Source: Atopsyche davidsoni
Lineage: Eukaryota > Arthropoda > Insecta > Trichoptera > Hydrobiosidae
Reading direction: 5' to 3'
NCBI GenBank assembly: GCA_022113835.1
Contig: JAILWY010000007.1
Location: 7,045,001 to 7,109,000, forward strand
Length of the DNA stretch: 64,000 nucleotides
Positions 45,127-59,561 of this stretch are shown here, piece after piece (position 1 is the stretch's first letter; the number at the start of each line of letters is the position of its first letter). The notes beneath the pieces are model-generated. The model searched no databases. It saw only the letters and a list, made by a program, of their open reading frames with translations, and was not told the origin of the DNA. The position numbers were made by a program, and so were the translations under genes.

Positions 45127-48100
45127 AGGCAGTTTGCATAAATGTATATTTTCCTCCATAGAAGAGAAATATATACTCCTAAGCAAAGCAAGCTCCTAAG
45201 CAAAAATATAATGCAAAAACTACATTATGTTATACTATCTCATGTTAGACTTTATCAAAAGAATATATTTTCAATAGACTTTATAAAAATTGCTCTCGAA
45301 TAATTTTTTGCTTCCCTCGTAGCATGCCCAAAGTGCCTTCATCAAATGATGTATTTGAATAGACTCAGCTAGAACAAAACTAAACGGAGGCGTACACAAA
45401 CGGTCTGTTAACTTAGTAGAAAGTAGGATGCATACAATATTAAGTACTTTTTGTAGTACTCTATCAAAGTCATTGAGTTTGTACTTTAGATTTCAACTCT
45501 TTAGCTTGCCTGTTAGCCGACAGCAAGCCGAGCTAGAGTTGTATAAACTAAATGATTTTATTTATATACGTTGAAACATGTATGTTTTATACATATTAAA
45601 AAGAGTGCGAACAAGTCAATATTGCAACTGGAGCAAATGAATTTACATATTGTTGATAGTATAAGTCTAAAAACTTTATACATGTGTCAGATAAAATACG
45701 CACAATTAAATATCCATGGTTTCTACATGTTTACAGCTCAGGGGAGAAATAACAAGTAATACTGTAATCGTATAATTATAATTATCACCATAAAGGTATA
45801 AGGCATTGGCGTGCGGGGTTCTCCGTGTTTTTCTTCTAATTGCTCACGTCGGGTTTTAATTCCCGTGGCGCCTGTTTTTTTATCGCACTCCATGAAATAT
45901 TCCTAATGATTGTTATGGTGGTCGTAAACAAAATAAACTTCTGATTTTGGTTGATATTTTCATGCCGGATTTTTATCACTGTGCCTTTAATACTTTTCAA
46001 ATGCACCGGGTACAAGTTGTAAGCTTTATCAATCTATCAATCGCTAAATAAGAAAGCTAACCAATAGTACTATAAATATTTACATTTGAGAGAATAAAAT
46101 AATGTTACTAATGAAACAATTTATTTCAATAAATAAAATATTTAATTTGGAAAATACTCCGCGTTTAAGTACATATTAAAAAAAATCGGGTTTCCCAGAA
46201 CAATTAACATTTTTTCAATACAATATACTATTGTATTCTGTATTATTCATAAAACTGATAAGCTGTGATCTCTCGCTTTAACCAGCCAGCATTTTCAAAC
46301 ATAACAGGAATATCATGACGTCAATGGCATTTTGGCGATGATTTTATTACTCAACTTTATTTTGACTTGAGTAATATAATTAACGCTTTAAATAATTGAA
46401 TAAACTGTTTAAAAAAAAACGTAAGAATCTATAAAATTCATCAGCGTCCCATCCAAATCGTTTATTATACAATAATTATAAGTAAAATAAGCATTTAAAA
46501 AGGTTAAATTCTTCGTACAATACACAGAAAGGTAGCACATTTTCCGGAGGCATTACATATTTCACAGTTTTCCTGAATCACTTTGTGTCCGCTGAAAAAA
46601 CTTTGCACTCTCGGGGAGTCACGCCTCTGAAGGAAACTTGGGGAGCGTCCTCGGCGAGTCCGCAAACGACGCCTCGCGCTTATCTCCCTCGGATACATTA
46701 TTCTTTCTTTGCATGTCGATTACTAAGCCATTAGTTGAGCTTTCCGCTCATTCTAACTGTGCAGTGACTACATTTTATATTTTGATATTTATATGTTTAT
46801 GTTTTGTATTCCATGTTCTGTAATTATATATGTATATATTATAAATCCATGAATTAGTTTTCGCAATTCAAACATAACGTATTTTCCATAACTAGATTTT
46901 TTGCAGAACGCAACAATTTTGATACAATGGTGTGCAGATTTTTTTAAGCTTCAAATACACAAAACTTGTTTTGAAAATCAGTACAAAAGTATATCACCGA
47001 TAACATGTGAGGTCCTTAACATTTTGGGGTGCGTAAAATATCCGAGTTCGATATCAGTGTTTGTAAATTATTTTGTTTTATTTAAGGGTGTGTTCCATGA
47101 AATATTTTTGTTTTTATATTTCATTTTAAAGATGTTTTTTCAGGAAGTGAGTAAAAGCTTTTGTCCGCCTTTCAAAACAGATTTCAAACGCTTCTCCCAA
47201 AGCGGTTTGACCGAAACAATTATAAAACTAAAACCATTCGCACTCTTTCTTGTGATTGAAATCAGGCCATATGTACTGCCTTACATATAATACATATATT
47301 TCATTCCGACACCGCATTTTACTCATCTAAGAGTGAAAGAAAAATATATTTGAATTATTTTAAATACAGTGTCTCTATAGACAAGCAAAGTGTGGTGGCT
47401 ACATCCATACATCCTCACTTCCGCCCACACGAGAGACGGAAATAGGGACGACCAAATGATTTCCCCATAACTCGAGTACCTTCGTATGAAACCCCAACGT
47501 GCGGATGTGGGAAGACTGGCAATCTAACTGAAGTGCCTACAGCCTGTTACGTAAAACGAATGTACTAATTACCTGTTTTCATACGTCAAGGGGGCTGCTA
47601 AGAACTTTGAACACTTAAAAATAATATCCCTGTTGTAACAAGTATACTGAGGTAAAAGATGTGATGAGAGCCAAGAGCTGAGAAGTTATTTCTGCGAATA
47701 TTTATTTTACTTAAAAATCCTAAGATATTTATTTGAAAAAAAACTACTCAGAATTGTTAATATAAACACTTAAAATATACACAACCAAAATAATATATAT
47801 ATACATAATATAAGCTATTGGGAGTAAAATAAATTTGGCTAAAAATACTTTTATGTTGCTTTGTGACCTAACAATTAAAAAAAAGTTTTTTAAACTACCA
47901 TGTAAAGTGTTAGAAAATGGCTACAGATCTTGAAAAAGTAACCCCTAAATAATCGTAGTCGCTTCTGTATAAAATTTTTTTTATTAGATATAGCAGTCAG
48001 TCTAGTTTTCTATTGATTTGGTATGTCCATTCATAAAAAAAATCTTCAAGCTACAACATGTTCTAAAGTAGTGATACGATAAAATACGGGGAGGGGTACA

Positions 48101-48663
48101 TGCTCCTATATTGATATTCATAAGTGAGGGCATAACTTACACGTGATACAGTTAAAATGAAAGATGCTTGGCCCTTGCAAGGCGGGTCCCCTGATTTATT
48201 GGCGAATAACAAACACTGGGGGTACAATGGGCACACTTGAATGGAGCTTCATAGTTTGTAACTTCATAAAGTAATTAGTTTTGCCGGGGGTTGATACGAC
48301 AAAATATACCTACCGTAGATAATAGAGTGAGCCTCCCTGCAGGTAGGAATGAACACCCTTCGTGCTGCGGAGGAACTCCTTTCCGGAAGGATGTGTTTAG
48401 GTAAACAGTAAAGTTAATTTATACTCAGCGAGGCTATTTTTTATTAAAAATACTACGATAATGTATTTACACATAATAATATAACAACTAATACTCTTCA
48501 ATGAAATATTGTCATATTTATGAAGAATAAAAATACGCTTTGAGGTTTGATGGTATGTACTACAGTAGCTGACTATTGGTAAAATAATTTTTATTTGAGA
48601 ATTCATTAGATATTTCCTATGTGTTTATATAAATATAAATAAATATATATATATATACATAAA
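45127..48663. other. Gene-free stretch with GC-rich blocks
   Basis: Blocks lie at 46.59-46.70, 47.39-47.56 and 48.17-48.39 kb. A perfect TGACGTCA sits at 46316-46323. A 129-codon plus-strand frame at 46901-47290 has no recognisable domain. Confidence 0.4.
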
Positions 48664-48881
48664 AGGTGTCCCAAAATTAACGCGAGATTTGAATTTGTCG
48701 TCATTTTTGCAGTAAAGTTTTAAAAGGCTGCCAAGCTTTTATTATTTTTGAAATATTGTTCAATAATGAAGACACGTTGCTCTATCGTGTAACGCTCCAT
48801 TTTTACTAACTCCAAACTGTCAGCTGGTGTTACTAAAAATGGCGACAGACATTCAAATCTTGCTTTAATTTTGGGACACCC
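48664..48881 (-). mobile_element. Deleted Tc1/mariner-family element with a transposase N-terminus
   Basis: Inverted ends of about 45 bp (AGGTGTCCCAAAATTAACG at left, GGGTGTCCCAAAATTAAAG as the complement at right) lie in TA-rich flanks. On the minus strand an ATG at 48800 opens MERYTIEQRVFIIEQYFKNN and a few more residues, the start of the DUF4817 helix-turn-helix domain of this transposase group. A stop at 48720 follows, where the sequence has jumped to the other end. It is a deletion derivative, movable only by a full-length relative. Confidence 0.78.
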
Positions 48882-50946
48882 TATATATATATATATATAT
48901 ATAAATTGCAACACGATTGCGATGCTCTCGTGACTATACACACAAAAGGTAACTAATTATTAAAATTGACAAAATAAATAAGTGTTTTCATTTTAAAAAT
49001 ATAAAAAACTCACATATTTGAATTTAAATTTTGAATCAAAGATAAGTGTGTTATCATAAAAAGTAAAATTTTAAAGATAAATTATCTGATGTCTTTGTTT
49101 ATTTTGTTGTATATAAGGGATATCGTTCCTGTAATCCTTGACATTTTGGATGGGGTTTCTAGGTTGGCCGACCTGCCTAACCGGGAATCCCGAATACCCA
49201 GTGATACACCCACACCTCAAAAGGTTAAGTAACTAGGATAATATCCACGATGTGACTCCGCACATCAGAGCGGAAAGTGGAGAACCCTCGAGTAAATTTG
49301 GCAGCTAAAACAACACTGGAATACAATCGAATAAAACATGCTCGCGAAATAATACACGAAACCTTTTAATATTTCCCCTCTAAATTAAGCTGGACTGTCT
49401 AGTCAGTCATAAGCCTGACGTTTCGTTATAATATGGATATATCCAATGAATGAAAAAGGGTACTCAAAAGTTTCCAATTAATTTGTTACGTTATGTTTGG
49501 TCACGACCGCATGATAATTTTATGTTTTTTATTCAAACAACGCCGCTCTACCGTCCAATCTCTGGCGTTGATTTTAATTTCTCTTGCAAACCGCGAAATG
49601 GACTTTTTATATTAATAAATACGAATAACAATTCGCTTTTCCATTTTATTTGCCTCAATGTTTGCCAATAACTGACCAAAACACACACTGTAATGTGCGT
49701 TGTACAACATGGTAGCAAAGTGGATTTTAATTTTGATAAATATTCAAGAGACAGATATTTTGTGCGCTTCTATAGGAAGGAAACCGATTTCCTGAAAAAA
49801 GAAATTTCTCTTGCCCGTGTGAGCTGTAACACATGCAAGGGTCAGCACCGTTCAGGATTATAAACAGGAATACAATTTAAAATATACGTAAAAATACCGG
49901 CAATAGGATAAATTTTAAGATATAAATTATTTACTGTATAAAAATCATGTGGACAAAAATACTTCCATTCAATATAAAAGATACGCATTTGAATGTTCAT
50001 TTTAAAAAAAAAATTACCTAATTATTAAAATTAAATACAGATTGTTACTTAAAAATAGCTTTAGAGATAAGCAATAAATATAACACTAATAAACTTAACT
50101 TGGTAACTATGAAAAATATTATTGTGCCATTCAATTGTGGAGTTTATTTTAAATCCGAGGTTAATTAAATAGTATCCGATCAAACTACACCAGATGTGAG
50201 TCTAATTAAATCTGTATAGGATTTACCTGTCAGGAAAATCAATGATTATTCGAGGTAGGCAGGACTAAGAAAATGTTTAGTTGAGGTTTTGTTGAATTCT
50301 GTCATTGTATTTAAAATATAATTTTAAAAAAATGTATGCACTATCTTTTCTTCAATCGATAGCTCGAAATTACGTTTCAACTATATTTCAACTAGATAGG
50401 CTCCATATGTAACATGCGTTATTAAGGAAAATGCAGCAAATAAAAAAGTTTACCCCTAGCGGAGATGACACAAAAAGAAAAAAATCACCATCACGAATGC
50501 GAAAGCTTACTTTTTTTTTTATATATAAAAGGATGTTCCCGCTACGATTGCAGGCTGAATTTTCTGCAATACTGTATTGACAGTGTAAAAATAAGATTAG
50601 ACCGCTTTTTGAACGGGGAGGCGGGCGCCGAGGGGAGCGAGAATGAAAAAAGGAGAATTGGAGAGTCATCGTAACTCGCGGCGCTTTTTCTTTTGTTATT
50701 TCACACAAAGGTCATTCGACTGTTTGTAGAATTTCTCGCAAAAATAGCTTTTGTGCGGAGACGACGGGGTCACGCAACCCGAGGTGCTCTCAGATATCCG
50801 GGATTTAGTTTTCATTTTTGAAATGTTTTTCAAATAACAAGTTTGAAAATAATGTACCCGTTTAAATTTGATTTGAATATTTTTTAACAAATATTTTATG
50901 GGGTAGCGCTTTCTCAATTAATAAATAGATATATTGTATATATGTA
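48882..50946. other. Gene-free stretch
   Basis: A (TA)n tract follows the mariner end at 48882-48902. A moderately GC-rich block at 49.13-49.28 kb could be a repeat fragment but was not recognised. The rest is AT-rich. Confidence 0.45.
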
Positions 50947-51060
50947 TCTTCTTCTCCAACTGCTTTTCCTCAAATAAGGTTGGTGACCATCTCACTGAAC
51001 ATATGTTTGTCCTGAGGCAATCTTACGAATCCGGCTGTACTTCCGACAATGCCTCTATTA
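50947..51060 (-). mobile_element. LINE fragment (3' end), copy f, minus strand
   Basis: The complement contains the GAGATGGTCACCAACCTTAT block and a GAAGAAG tail at the low-coordinate end, as in the other copies. Its 5' side stops at about 51060, facing copy g. Confidence 0.7.
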
Positions 51061-51149
51061 CCTGAACAATAAGTTACAGTATCCTATATTTATATGCTAT
51101 AATATGACAGAAATAACTTAACTTTACACTTTTAGCTATTTAAAGCAAC

Positions 51150-51240
51150 AGTGTGAAAAATCGAAGCGTCTGAAATGTGGCTATATAAGAAAATCCTTAA
51201 AATACCGCGTGACGAATGAGAGAATTTTGCATAGAATTGT
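51150..51240 (+). mobile_element. LINE fragment, copy g, inverted relative to copy f
   Basis: GAAAAATCGAAGCGTCTGAA, then ATGTGGCTATATAAGAAAAT and CCTTAAAATACC match the RRIE--EMWLYKRILKIP part of the RT C-terminus, a more 5' segment than copy f and in the opposite orientation. Confidence 0.7.
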
Positions 51241-54200
51241 TGATGGCAAATATACTATATATATTTATATATATATATATATACTTATAGTTTTTAAATT
51301 AATCTGACAGACAGTTTGTAATTATTTTTTAGAGTGGGTGCAGATGGGCGCGGCGTACAATTCGGTTGTATTGTGTCCCGCGCTCTGCGGTGGTCGGACC
51401 GGCGGAGCAGCCCCCTGAACGCGCTGATTCATTCGCAGCACACGATGCAGATATCATTGATCAACACATAAACATTAGCATAATGGAGAAACACAGTCGA
51501 GGACGTGCCGGCGGGGCAGCCAGCCCGCCGCATGATTGCCTTATTTTCAATTCGTCCATTTGTATTGGTTTGTATTTACACACGTAAGCTTTAGCCAATG
51601 CGAGTACATTTTTATATAATATTAAATTAACTAAATATAATTTCATTCACTGTTATTATTTGTAAATTCTTCAAAGGACTTCAAAATTACATATAAAAAA
51701 AAAATTCTACCATTTTTCTCAACAAGAGGTTTTATAAAAATACATATTAAGTTGAAACTCATTTTCAACTATATTTACTTACTGACATTCATAAATATAA
51801 AACATAGTCTGTATGGAAGATCTGCGTATCTGAAATGTATGCGTGTATACTATGATACTAAATTTTATAAATAATTATTACTTATAATTTAATGCGTTAC
51901 CTACCAGGTTAATATATAAAGAAAATAAAAAAAGCAACAAATACAAAAAAAAAAAATTATGTTTTCTAAAATATCTAGTTTTGCATATTTTTTAAATTTT
52001 AATAACTTTTTACATAGAGTATTAGATATAATAAGATTTTAAGAGGGTGTTAGGCAAATGGCGTTGGCGAATGCATTTTGAAGACAGACAAGAACCACGA
52101 AGGGCTTTGTCTTGTATCTAAGATCTTGACGACTATGCATTGATTTCTATTAAAAATACGGCTGTTGTATTTGACTGAAATACAGTAAATATATCTAAAA
52201 TAATTATACTTATATTCAAGCAAAGAATAAACACTTACTTACTTGATCGTATTTATTTGAAAGGTCAAACATAACACCAAAAGTGGTATGCGTCGTTTTT
52301 TTTCTGAGTCGTGCTTTGCAAGTACCTAAGTAAAATTTTAATAACTCACTCAAAGCCTTTACCATTACTTAACTAAATACATTACATTGTTAATTTTAAA
52401 ACGGGATTCTGCACAACAGAGCATAAACAAAACCGAGCGCAGAAACGCCGCACCCAAACACATTACCCAAAACTGAGTTATAATCCCCACGCGTTCTCGG
52501 ACTTATTTTACTGGGAATGGAATTGCGGGCGGCGCGTTTTTAGGGAAAATTTCAAGACACGCGTCATTTAATTTGATTCTGTTTCGGTCCACAAATGGAC
52601 CAGAGTATTGTTTAATTTCAATGAAAACTGACCATTTTCGTTTGGGACTTTTTAAATACAGCACCGCACAAAGAGAGCTTTTAGCCCCGCGGGGGAGTCA
52701 GCGACACGGAAAGCGTTCGGTTTTCGCTCGTAATAAATGCATTTCGAGGGATTAAACTTTTGTATTATTCGTCAAAAGGTTGCAATTTAATGGTCTCCGG
52801 ATGTACCGCGGTTGAAAGTCTAGCTTTTATGAACAATATATATTTTGGATATGCAATATATAATTAAATAGAAATTTAATGCAAAAAAAAAACAAAATAT
52901 AAACAAGTATTATAATAAACATAATATTAGAAAGAAACATTTTAACCACATAGATGCTCAGAATCATATACTGGTGAAAGGCTAAACACAACAATAGTGT
53001 AAATACATCAAAAAATTACGATTGTTGATATCACTATAAGTATATTATCTTAATTAGAAGATGTTAATTTTTGTGCTTCATCTGCGCTAAAGTTCCGAAG
53101 TGTTGTAGACAGCGCAGCTGTTCTAAAAAAATACCCGCCTGACAATATTGATACTTCAATTTATTTATAATTTTATTTTAAACGTTCAGCCCACTGCAGT
53201 TTGACTTGTCATATTGTGTACAAGTTTATTTCAAATAAATAAGTTAGTACGTTGCAATAGTTTTATCACCGTACAGACACTTGTTAGAGTTAAAACTTTT
53301 AAACGACCTCTAACACAGGATAAGCTCATACATATCCGACGAATACGTAGTCTTTCAGACACATTGCGCTGAAAATATTTAAGTTTGGTCGCGAGAGGAA
53401 GCCGCGGGGAGTAAATAGTACTTACACCCTATCGGCTCTCCGGGCAATAAACAGTGGGGGTGGAATTTACGAGCCAGCGGGAACGTCCGTCTTGGGATGC
53501 GGTGCACCGGCGGGAGACGTACTGCTGCGTATACGAGGAGCCTGCAGATCAGCAACTCCAGCCTTCAGGCGTCAAGGCGCTGCCGGGATAGAGGGATGGC
53601 TTCAGCGAATTTATTATATTACATCCGGCCTGTTTATTAATGCACCGGAAATGATAAGAAACCCAACCTAAAATAATTTTATATGTAAAGCACATTTCTC
53701 AGTCCCTTTACAGGTTAACGTTTAAAATATTTAAATAAATAATATGTAATAATTTAAAAATATTTTTTTTATTACCCCTTCTACATAAAATAGTCATTTT
53801 TTAATAGGTGCTGGTTATTGTATTTTTGAACCCTATCGTAATGCATTATTGGGAATAATCAAATCTAAGATCTTAAATAGCTACGATGCTAAGAGTCCCT
53901 GAGAACATGAATGTTTTGGGTAAGAAATTCATTTTGAAATTTTGATTAAAATTTAAATAAAATAATATGTGGCGTCGTGACTTTCGATTTCAACAGTCTG
54001 AAATTGAAATCAGTAGCTTCAAAAATAAAGACATAAACAATCACTGAATATATACAATTTATTCAAAATATTAAATATCTCTATAAGTATTTATAAGTGC
54101 ATAAAAAATAATAATGTTAATATTACAATATAATGTTTTGCCGCAGTTTTTAAAAAACAGTATATTTTGAAAGCATCATCAAACCTAATATATATCAAAA

Positions 54201-57200
54201 CCAATTTATCGGACTATATTTCAAACTGCATGGATATATTTAAATATTGGTTAAAGAAATTGCCTTTAAATCAAAGTGGTAGCCGCTTTCAGAGAAGTTA
54301 CATTAAATTGTATGTTGTAATTTTAAACTTTCAAATGATTAACATAGATAAGGTTCGAACAATGGACTATTCCAACTGCTTACCGATAATTGAAAGCCTC
54401 CAGATAAGTAATACGGGGGTGTGAAATCTTTGAACAATGCCTGAAAGGAAGACTTAGTTGAAATTTACCATTCACCGTTTAAATTCACCCTCCCAGTGAA
54501 CGCTCCATTGAAAACAATTAAGCCTGTTCTGCGATATAAACATTGGAGGCCATTATTTTTGCAAAGTTTAAATCGATTGTCATAGTTTCATTGTCATCCT
54601 GGGCTGAAATTACTCCACTCGTAAATAAGCTGCTTCTATTCTAGACGCGCTATTCTTAAAAAAAAAACGCAAACACTTTTCAATTAAGCATTGTTAGTCA
54701 CCTTTATACGTAAATTTAGTGCTTTTTATTTTTAATGTTTTAATTTTCAGGTTTAGTTATTTTTTAAATACATACACACTTCAAAACATATAAGCTATGA
54801 ATATCTTCATACTTTTTTGCTTTAGTTAATTATATATTTAATGAAAAGAAAAACTACCTTATTTTTTTAATTTGTGATTAGTTAATTGAACTTTTACGAT
54901 TTTCAGTAGAATAAACACGTTAACTACTGTTCCTTGTGTATCATACCTCTTTTATTTTAGATAAATGTAAAATTTTATTATAATATTTAGTTTATTTCTA
55001 TCAAAATAAATAAAATTTATAAGCGGTTTACAGAAGAAAAAAACCAGCAGCATATTTTAAATGTAAATCCGAGAAATGTCATCCGAGCACGAAGGCTCAA
55101 ATTCTAGAGCTGGTACGCAATTAAATATGGAAGTCTTCTAAAATTATCTTCGTCTGTTCAGTAATAAGTGCATTAAAAATAGCTACTTTCTATCCAATTC
55201 TAAATGAAAAGTTGATAAATATGTATGTATGGTTATAAAGTGTTTTGTTGACTTCAGAGCTACGAATTATTTTAATTTTTTAAAAATATTTGGTTGGATA
55301 AACCAAACTTTAAATAAATTATTTAAAGGTGATTTATTATTAGTTTTTTTTATAAACCTACAAATAAAGATCAGTTTAATGTCAAATAATGCTAAGAAAA
55401 TAAGAGCGAAGAAAAAAAGCACATTAAAACGATGAAATTCTCGGCGGATCGTACAGACTATCGTGATGGGGGATTTTTAAGAGCTTTCCTTTCAATGAGA
55501 AAGAAACTGAGGAAATTTATATTTGCACAAGAAAGCACACAGGGATATTGGGAAACCCATTAGGCTTTGATAAAAATCCCTGGAGATATGGTCGGCCGCA
55601 CTGCCGTACCTGCCGCGCGAGCCTCCCCGTGAGCCACTTTGGCCGCTGCAGCCTCCGCCCTCCATTGTGCCCCAATCGGCAACCCATTGATGCAACGCAA
55701 CGTATTGCAACTCGGAACCTCCATACTAACAGAGCTTCTCTTTTATATGAACGGTATACGAGAAATATATTGCTACCAGTTCGTTTTATTATCCAACGTT
55801 AGTCACGAATGAATCTTTAACTGTACTACACAAGAGAATTTAGTTTGAATAGAAATAAATAAAACATCACAAGTAATTTAAAAAAGTTATGTTATACTGT
55901 ATGTAAAGGTGAACAAAGCAAATATGAAACGATAATGACGTGTAAGATAAAATAATGCATGAATTTGGTTATATTTTAGAAATTAAAAAAGATTGTTATT
56001 GGTAAAACAAATAAAACTGTAAGTAAAAAAATTCTTGAAATATGCTACAGTAAAAAATTTAAAACAATTTGGTGTTTAAACAATTAATATTATGGTATTT
56101 GAAAAGCCTTATTTTTATCATAAAGACAAAAATATATATATTTTTTTTATATTGCGATAAAAAAACTATTATCTATTATAAGTATATATAAATCATACTG
56201 TATTTGTAGTGAGAGTCAACAATCGGAGATGAATAAGTCCATTATTTTCGGGTGATTAATTTGACCGTGACATTGAAAATACAGTGTGTATACAACTGGA
56301 CGTACTGTGTGTCCAGTCTGGATTATCTTCAGCCTTACAAATAGAGCGTTGTTTGCAGAACTTGAGGGTTGAACATATAATATTTAGATGTAAAATTCAC
56401 AAAAAAAATATTTTGTAACAAGATTACAATGAAATATTTGAATTTAAAAAAAAACGCTTATAAACTGAACCGTCTTTCTAACATTAATTATGAATATTTC
56501 TTTTAAATTCAAAATTACAAAATAAAATCGCCGTAACAATAACAGTATATATAAGAGTAAATATAAGAATGTCTTTCGTTATTTATCAATTCGCATTATT
56601 AAAGACAAATTTTTATACTTGCCATCTGTAAGATTGGTTTGGAGCATTATAAAAGATACAAAACCCAATAATGAATGAACGAATGTTTTAAATTGCAATA
56701 TTCAAAAATACTTAAATTTCTGCTATGCTTTTTATTTTCATGAATCAAAATCTTCTCAATATATCATTAATAAATTCTTGCGTACATTTGTAGCAGATGA
56801 ACGCAAATTATATTTTTAAAAACAGTTGTTGTTATTGGAGAAATCACTGTAATTTTATTCGAATGTGATTTATAATGACGACCGTGATGTGTGACATTAA
56901 GGTTGAACTAATGATACCACATCTAAACCAGAAATTCCCAACATTGGTTCCGCAGCAGCCACATCATTTCAATAACTAATAAATAAATGTGTCGGTTTAC
57001 AGCAGAAAATAATTTTATATATATTAAATATTTAGAATAAGCACAGAGAATTAAAATGTGTATAAAATACCAATTAATTATTGAATCAAAATACTATTAG
57101 TAAGCATACTAAAGCCTTGGAAGGTACAACACCAGCAACATATTTTTTTTTGCGACTGCAAAACCTATTATGGGTAAAATAAAAGTCAAATTTCACTGCA

Positions 57201-59561
57201 GAAAAAAGTAAGTTTTCAAATTGTTAATTTGATAACTATTGTTATATATATTATTGATACAATAAAATTATGAAACTAAATTTTTTAAATACAATAGATT
57301 TCACATATTTTTTTAAACCAAGAGCAAATTTATACCATCAATTTATATTTATATGTTGTATATAATTTATATGTATACATATATATGTTTTTTTTTTCTC
57401 GGATTATTAAGCTTGGCCAACTAAAATTATCTAAAAACTAACAAAAACTTCAGACATTGAAAGTTTCGAGGTGTCAGGTCATGTAAATAGTTTAGCCATT
57501 AAAATCCGCCATGGCTGTGAATTCGACCGAAGAGGCAGGTCATCGATTCATCCATATGAATTTTTTAATGAATTAATGAAATTATTTTGTGTGCTATACA
57601 AAATATTAGTATTTTATTATATTGGAGTCGTTAGATTTTTTTACGTATAAATTACTCCCAGTGGTAGTAAACAGTATATTTCAGCCTTAAAATTGATTAT
57701 CCGTGCGTCGATGTACAAGCCGGCAATTCTCTTCGACACGCTTGAGGGGCAAGGTCTAGATCGCAGGCTGCGGCGATCAGGGTGGCTGGAGAGGAGACAG
57801 GGCGCGTTGGGGTAGGTGCAGGGGACGGGAGAGGCTTAATAAAATGGCCCAGCGCGACCATCCGGGCCGCGACCCGGGGTTTACGGCCGATCAAATATTT
57901 ACAGAGCGGGGCTCCTGGAGCTGCGCTCGATAGGCGAGCCCGGGCGGCGGGGTGGATGGGCGCGGGGAAATCTCATCATTTTAAGACGATAATGACTGAT
58001 GAGGTATTTACTGCATGCATTGAATACTAAACAAAATGGCTGCTTATTTACAGCGGGGACTCACTCTCCAGCTGCTATTTTTGGATTCTATAAATAAAAT
58101 CAAATGAAAATTTTATGCTTTTCTTTTCAGGTTTTTTTTTATCAAGGTTTCGATATACTTTAAACGAATTAAATTATTTTTTTGTACTCGGCAGTCTTAA
58201 TTAATATTGTTTTGGTGAAATGATAATTAATCTTCATGGAAAGCTTCGTATTTTTGTATTTATAATAGATCTTGAAATAGCTACTCGACAATAGCCGTAG
58301 TGACTTCTTAAAATTCCAATGAATCCCAAATTAATCATGATACTAACAATTTTTTGACTAATAATAGATTATGGTTGCCTATAAGAATATTAATTTGAAA
58401 ATATGAGCATTTTGACGTAAGCTTTGTGAATGTTCATGTCGAATATAAATTTATCGGTGAACACGTCTAAATTAGATCTTGATAAATTGGAATTATTGTG
58501 AAATTCTTCAAAAATAGATAAAATTTAAATTGATGGTTAAAAATTCCCTACGTGTATTTTTTTTTTGAGTAAGAGAAATATAGATAACATTTTATTCAAT
58601 TTCAACGTTTATGGTTTTTACTCTTAAATATAATTAAACACGCGATTCAAATTATATAAATGGTTGATAAAACTGAATTAAATCGAGATACCTGCCGTAA
58701 GATACGTAAAAGGTTTGTCAAAAAATAACCTTTCTTTTGACGAAAATAAAATAGGAAACCTTTGAAATAAAATATTTGAAAACATAAATTATATTACATT
58801 ATGATAAAGTAAGTACACGACATAAATTTAGAAAAGAAAAAATACATCCTAAATATAAGTCGGTTTTCACTTTACACCATCAAATTTTTTAATGATAAAT
58901 GAAATGGAATTTTGATTATCTTCTATTAAATTTTATGATGGCGAAAACTAGACTTTTACAACCTTATCCATCATTAAAAAAAATTAAGTAATAAATTCTT
59001 ATCTTTAACAAGTAACATTATCCATTATATTTTTTATAGAATTTCCACAGAAGAATACTGTCAAAGCAGTCATAATGAAATGTTAAAAAAATGTGACTAG
59101 TCTCGGGTCGGGGTTTCTTTGAAGGATTTCATATCTTGGGAGGGCGGAGCGCCCGCGAGGGCTTAAGAGATCCACCCCCGCTGTTCCAAAGGTCTCCTTC
59201 GGTTAAAAGTTTTATTGAAGTGTATAAGAGATGAATTGAAAGAATGGAAGACCGGGATTAGCATAGCTCTCGTCGATATCCGAGCTTTAAATTCGCGGCC
59301 GCCAGTAATAGCTGAATGAATATTTCATCAAAATAAATCAAAGTTAGTGGATTAAAAGGTTTGGTTATTATACAAATAAAGAGTACAGGAAAAACGAAAG
59401 AAGGAAATCCATCTGAAGGATTGGGTAAACTTATCGCTTTAATACCATCGCCATAAAATTTCGTAAAACATTGTTTAAACTTCTTTTTAAACGTATTTTC
59501 ATTAATTCAATATTTTTGACAGAAATTATTTGATGGAATTTCAATTTTATATATGAAATTT
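51241..59561. other. Gene-free stretch with spaced GC-rich blocks
   Basis: Blocks lie at about 51.34-51.55, 52.48-52.56, 53.39-53.60, 55.56-55.72, 57.70-58.07 and 59.10-59.31 kb, each 100-370 bp, in DNA otherwise rich in A/T runs. No spliced exon or conserved domain was recognised on either strand. Confidence 0.4.

Noticed and set aside
46901..47290. 129-codon plus-strand open frame
   Set aside because: Low-complexity hydrophobic/Phe-rich translation of AT-rich DNA and no homologous motif.
50388..50708. Minus-strand frame containing DGDFF, which resembles the LPGAT1 HGDFF segment
   Set aside because: No other family residues surround it, and there is no flanking splice pattern matching the known phase.
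58117..58135. TTTTCTTTTCAG followed by GTTTTT as a plus-strand ratchet site
   Set aside because: The donor half is not GTAAGT-like; in T-rich DNA this is expected by chance.
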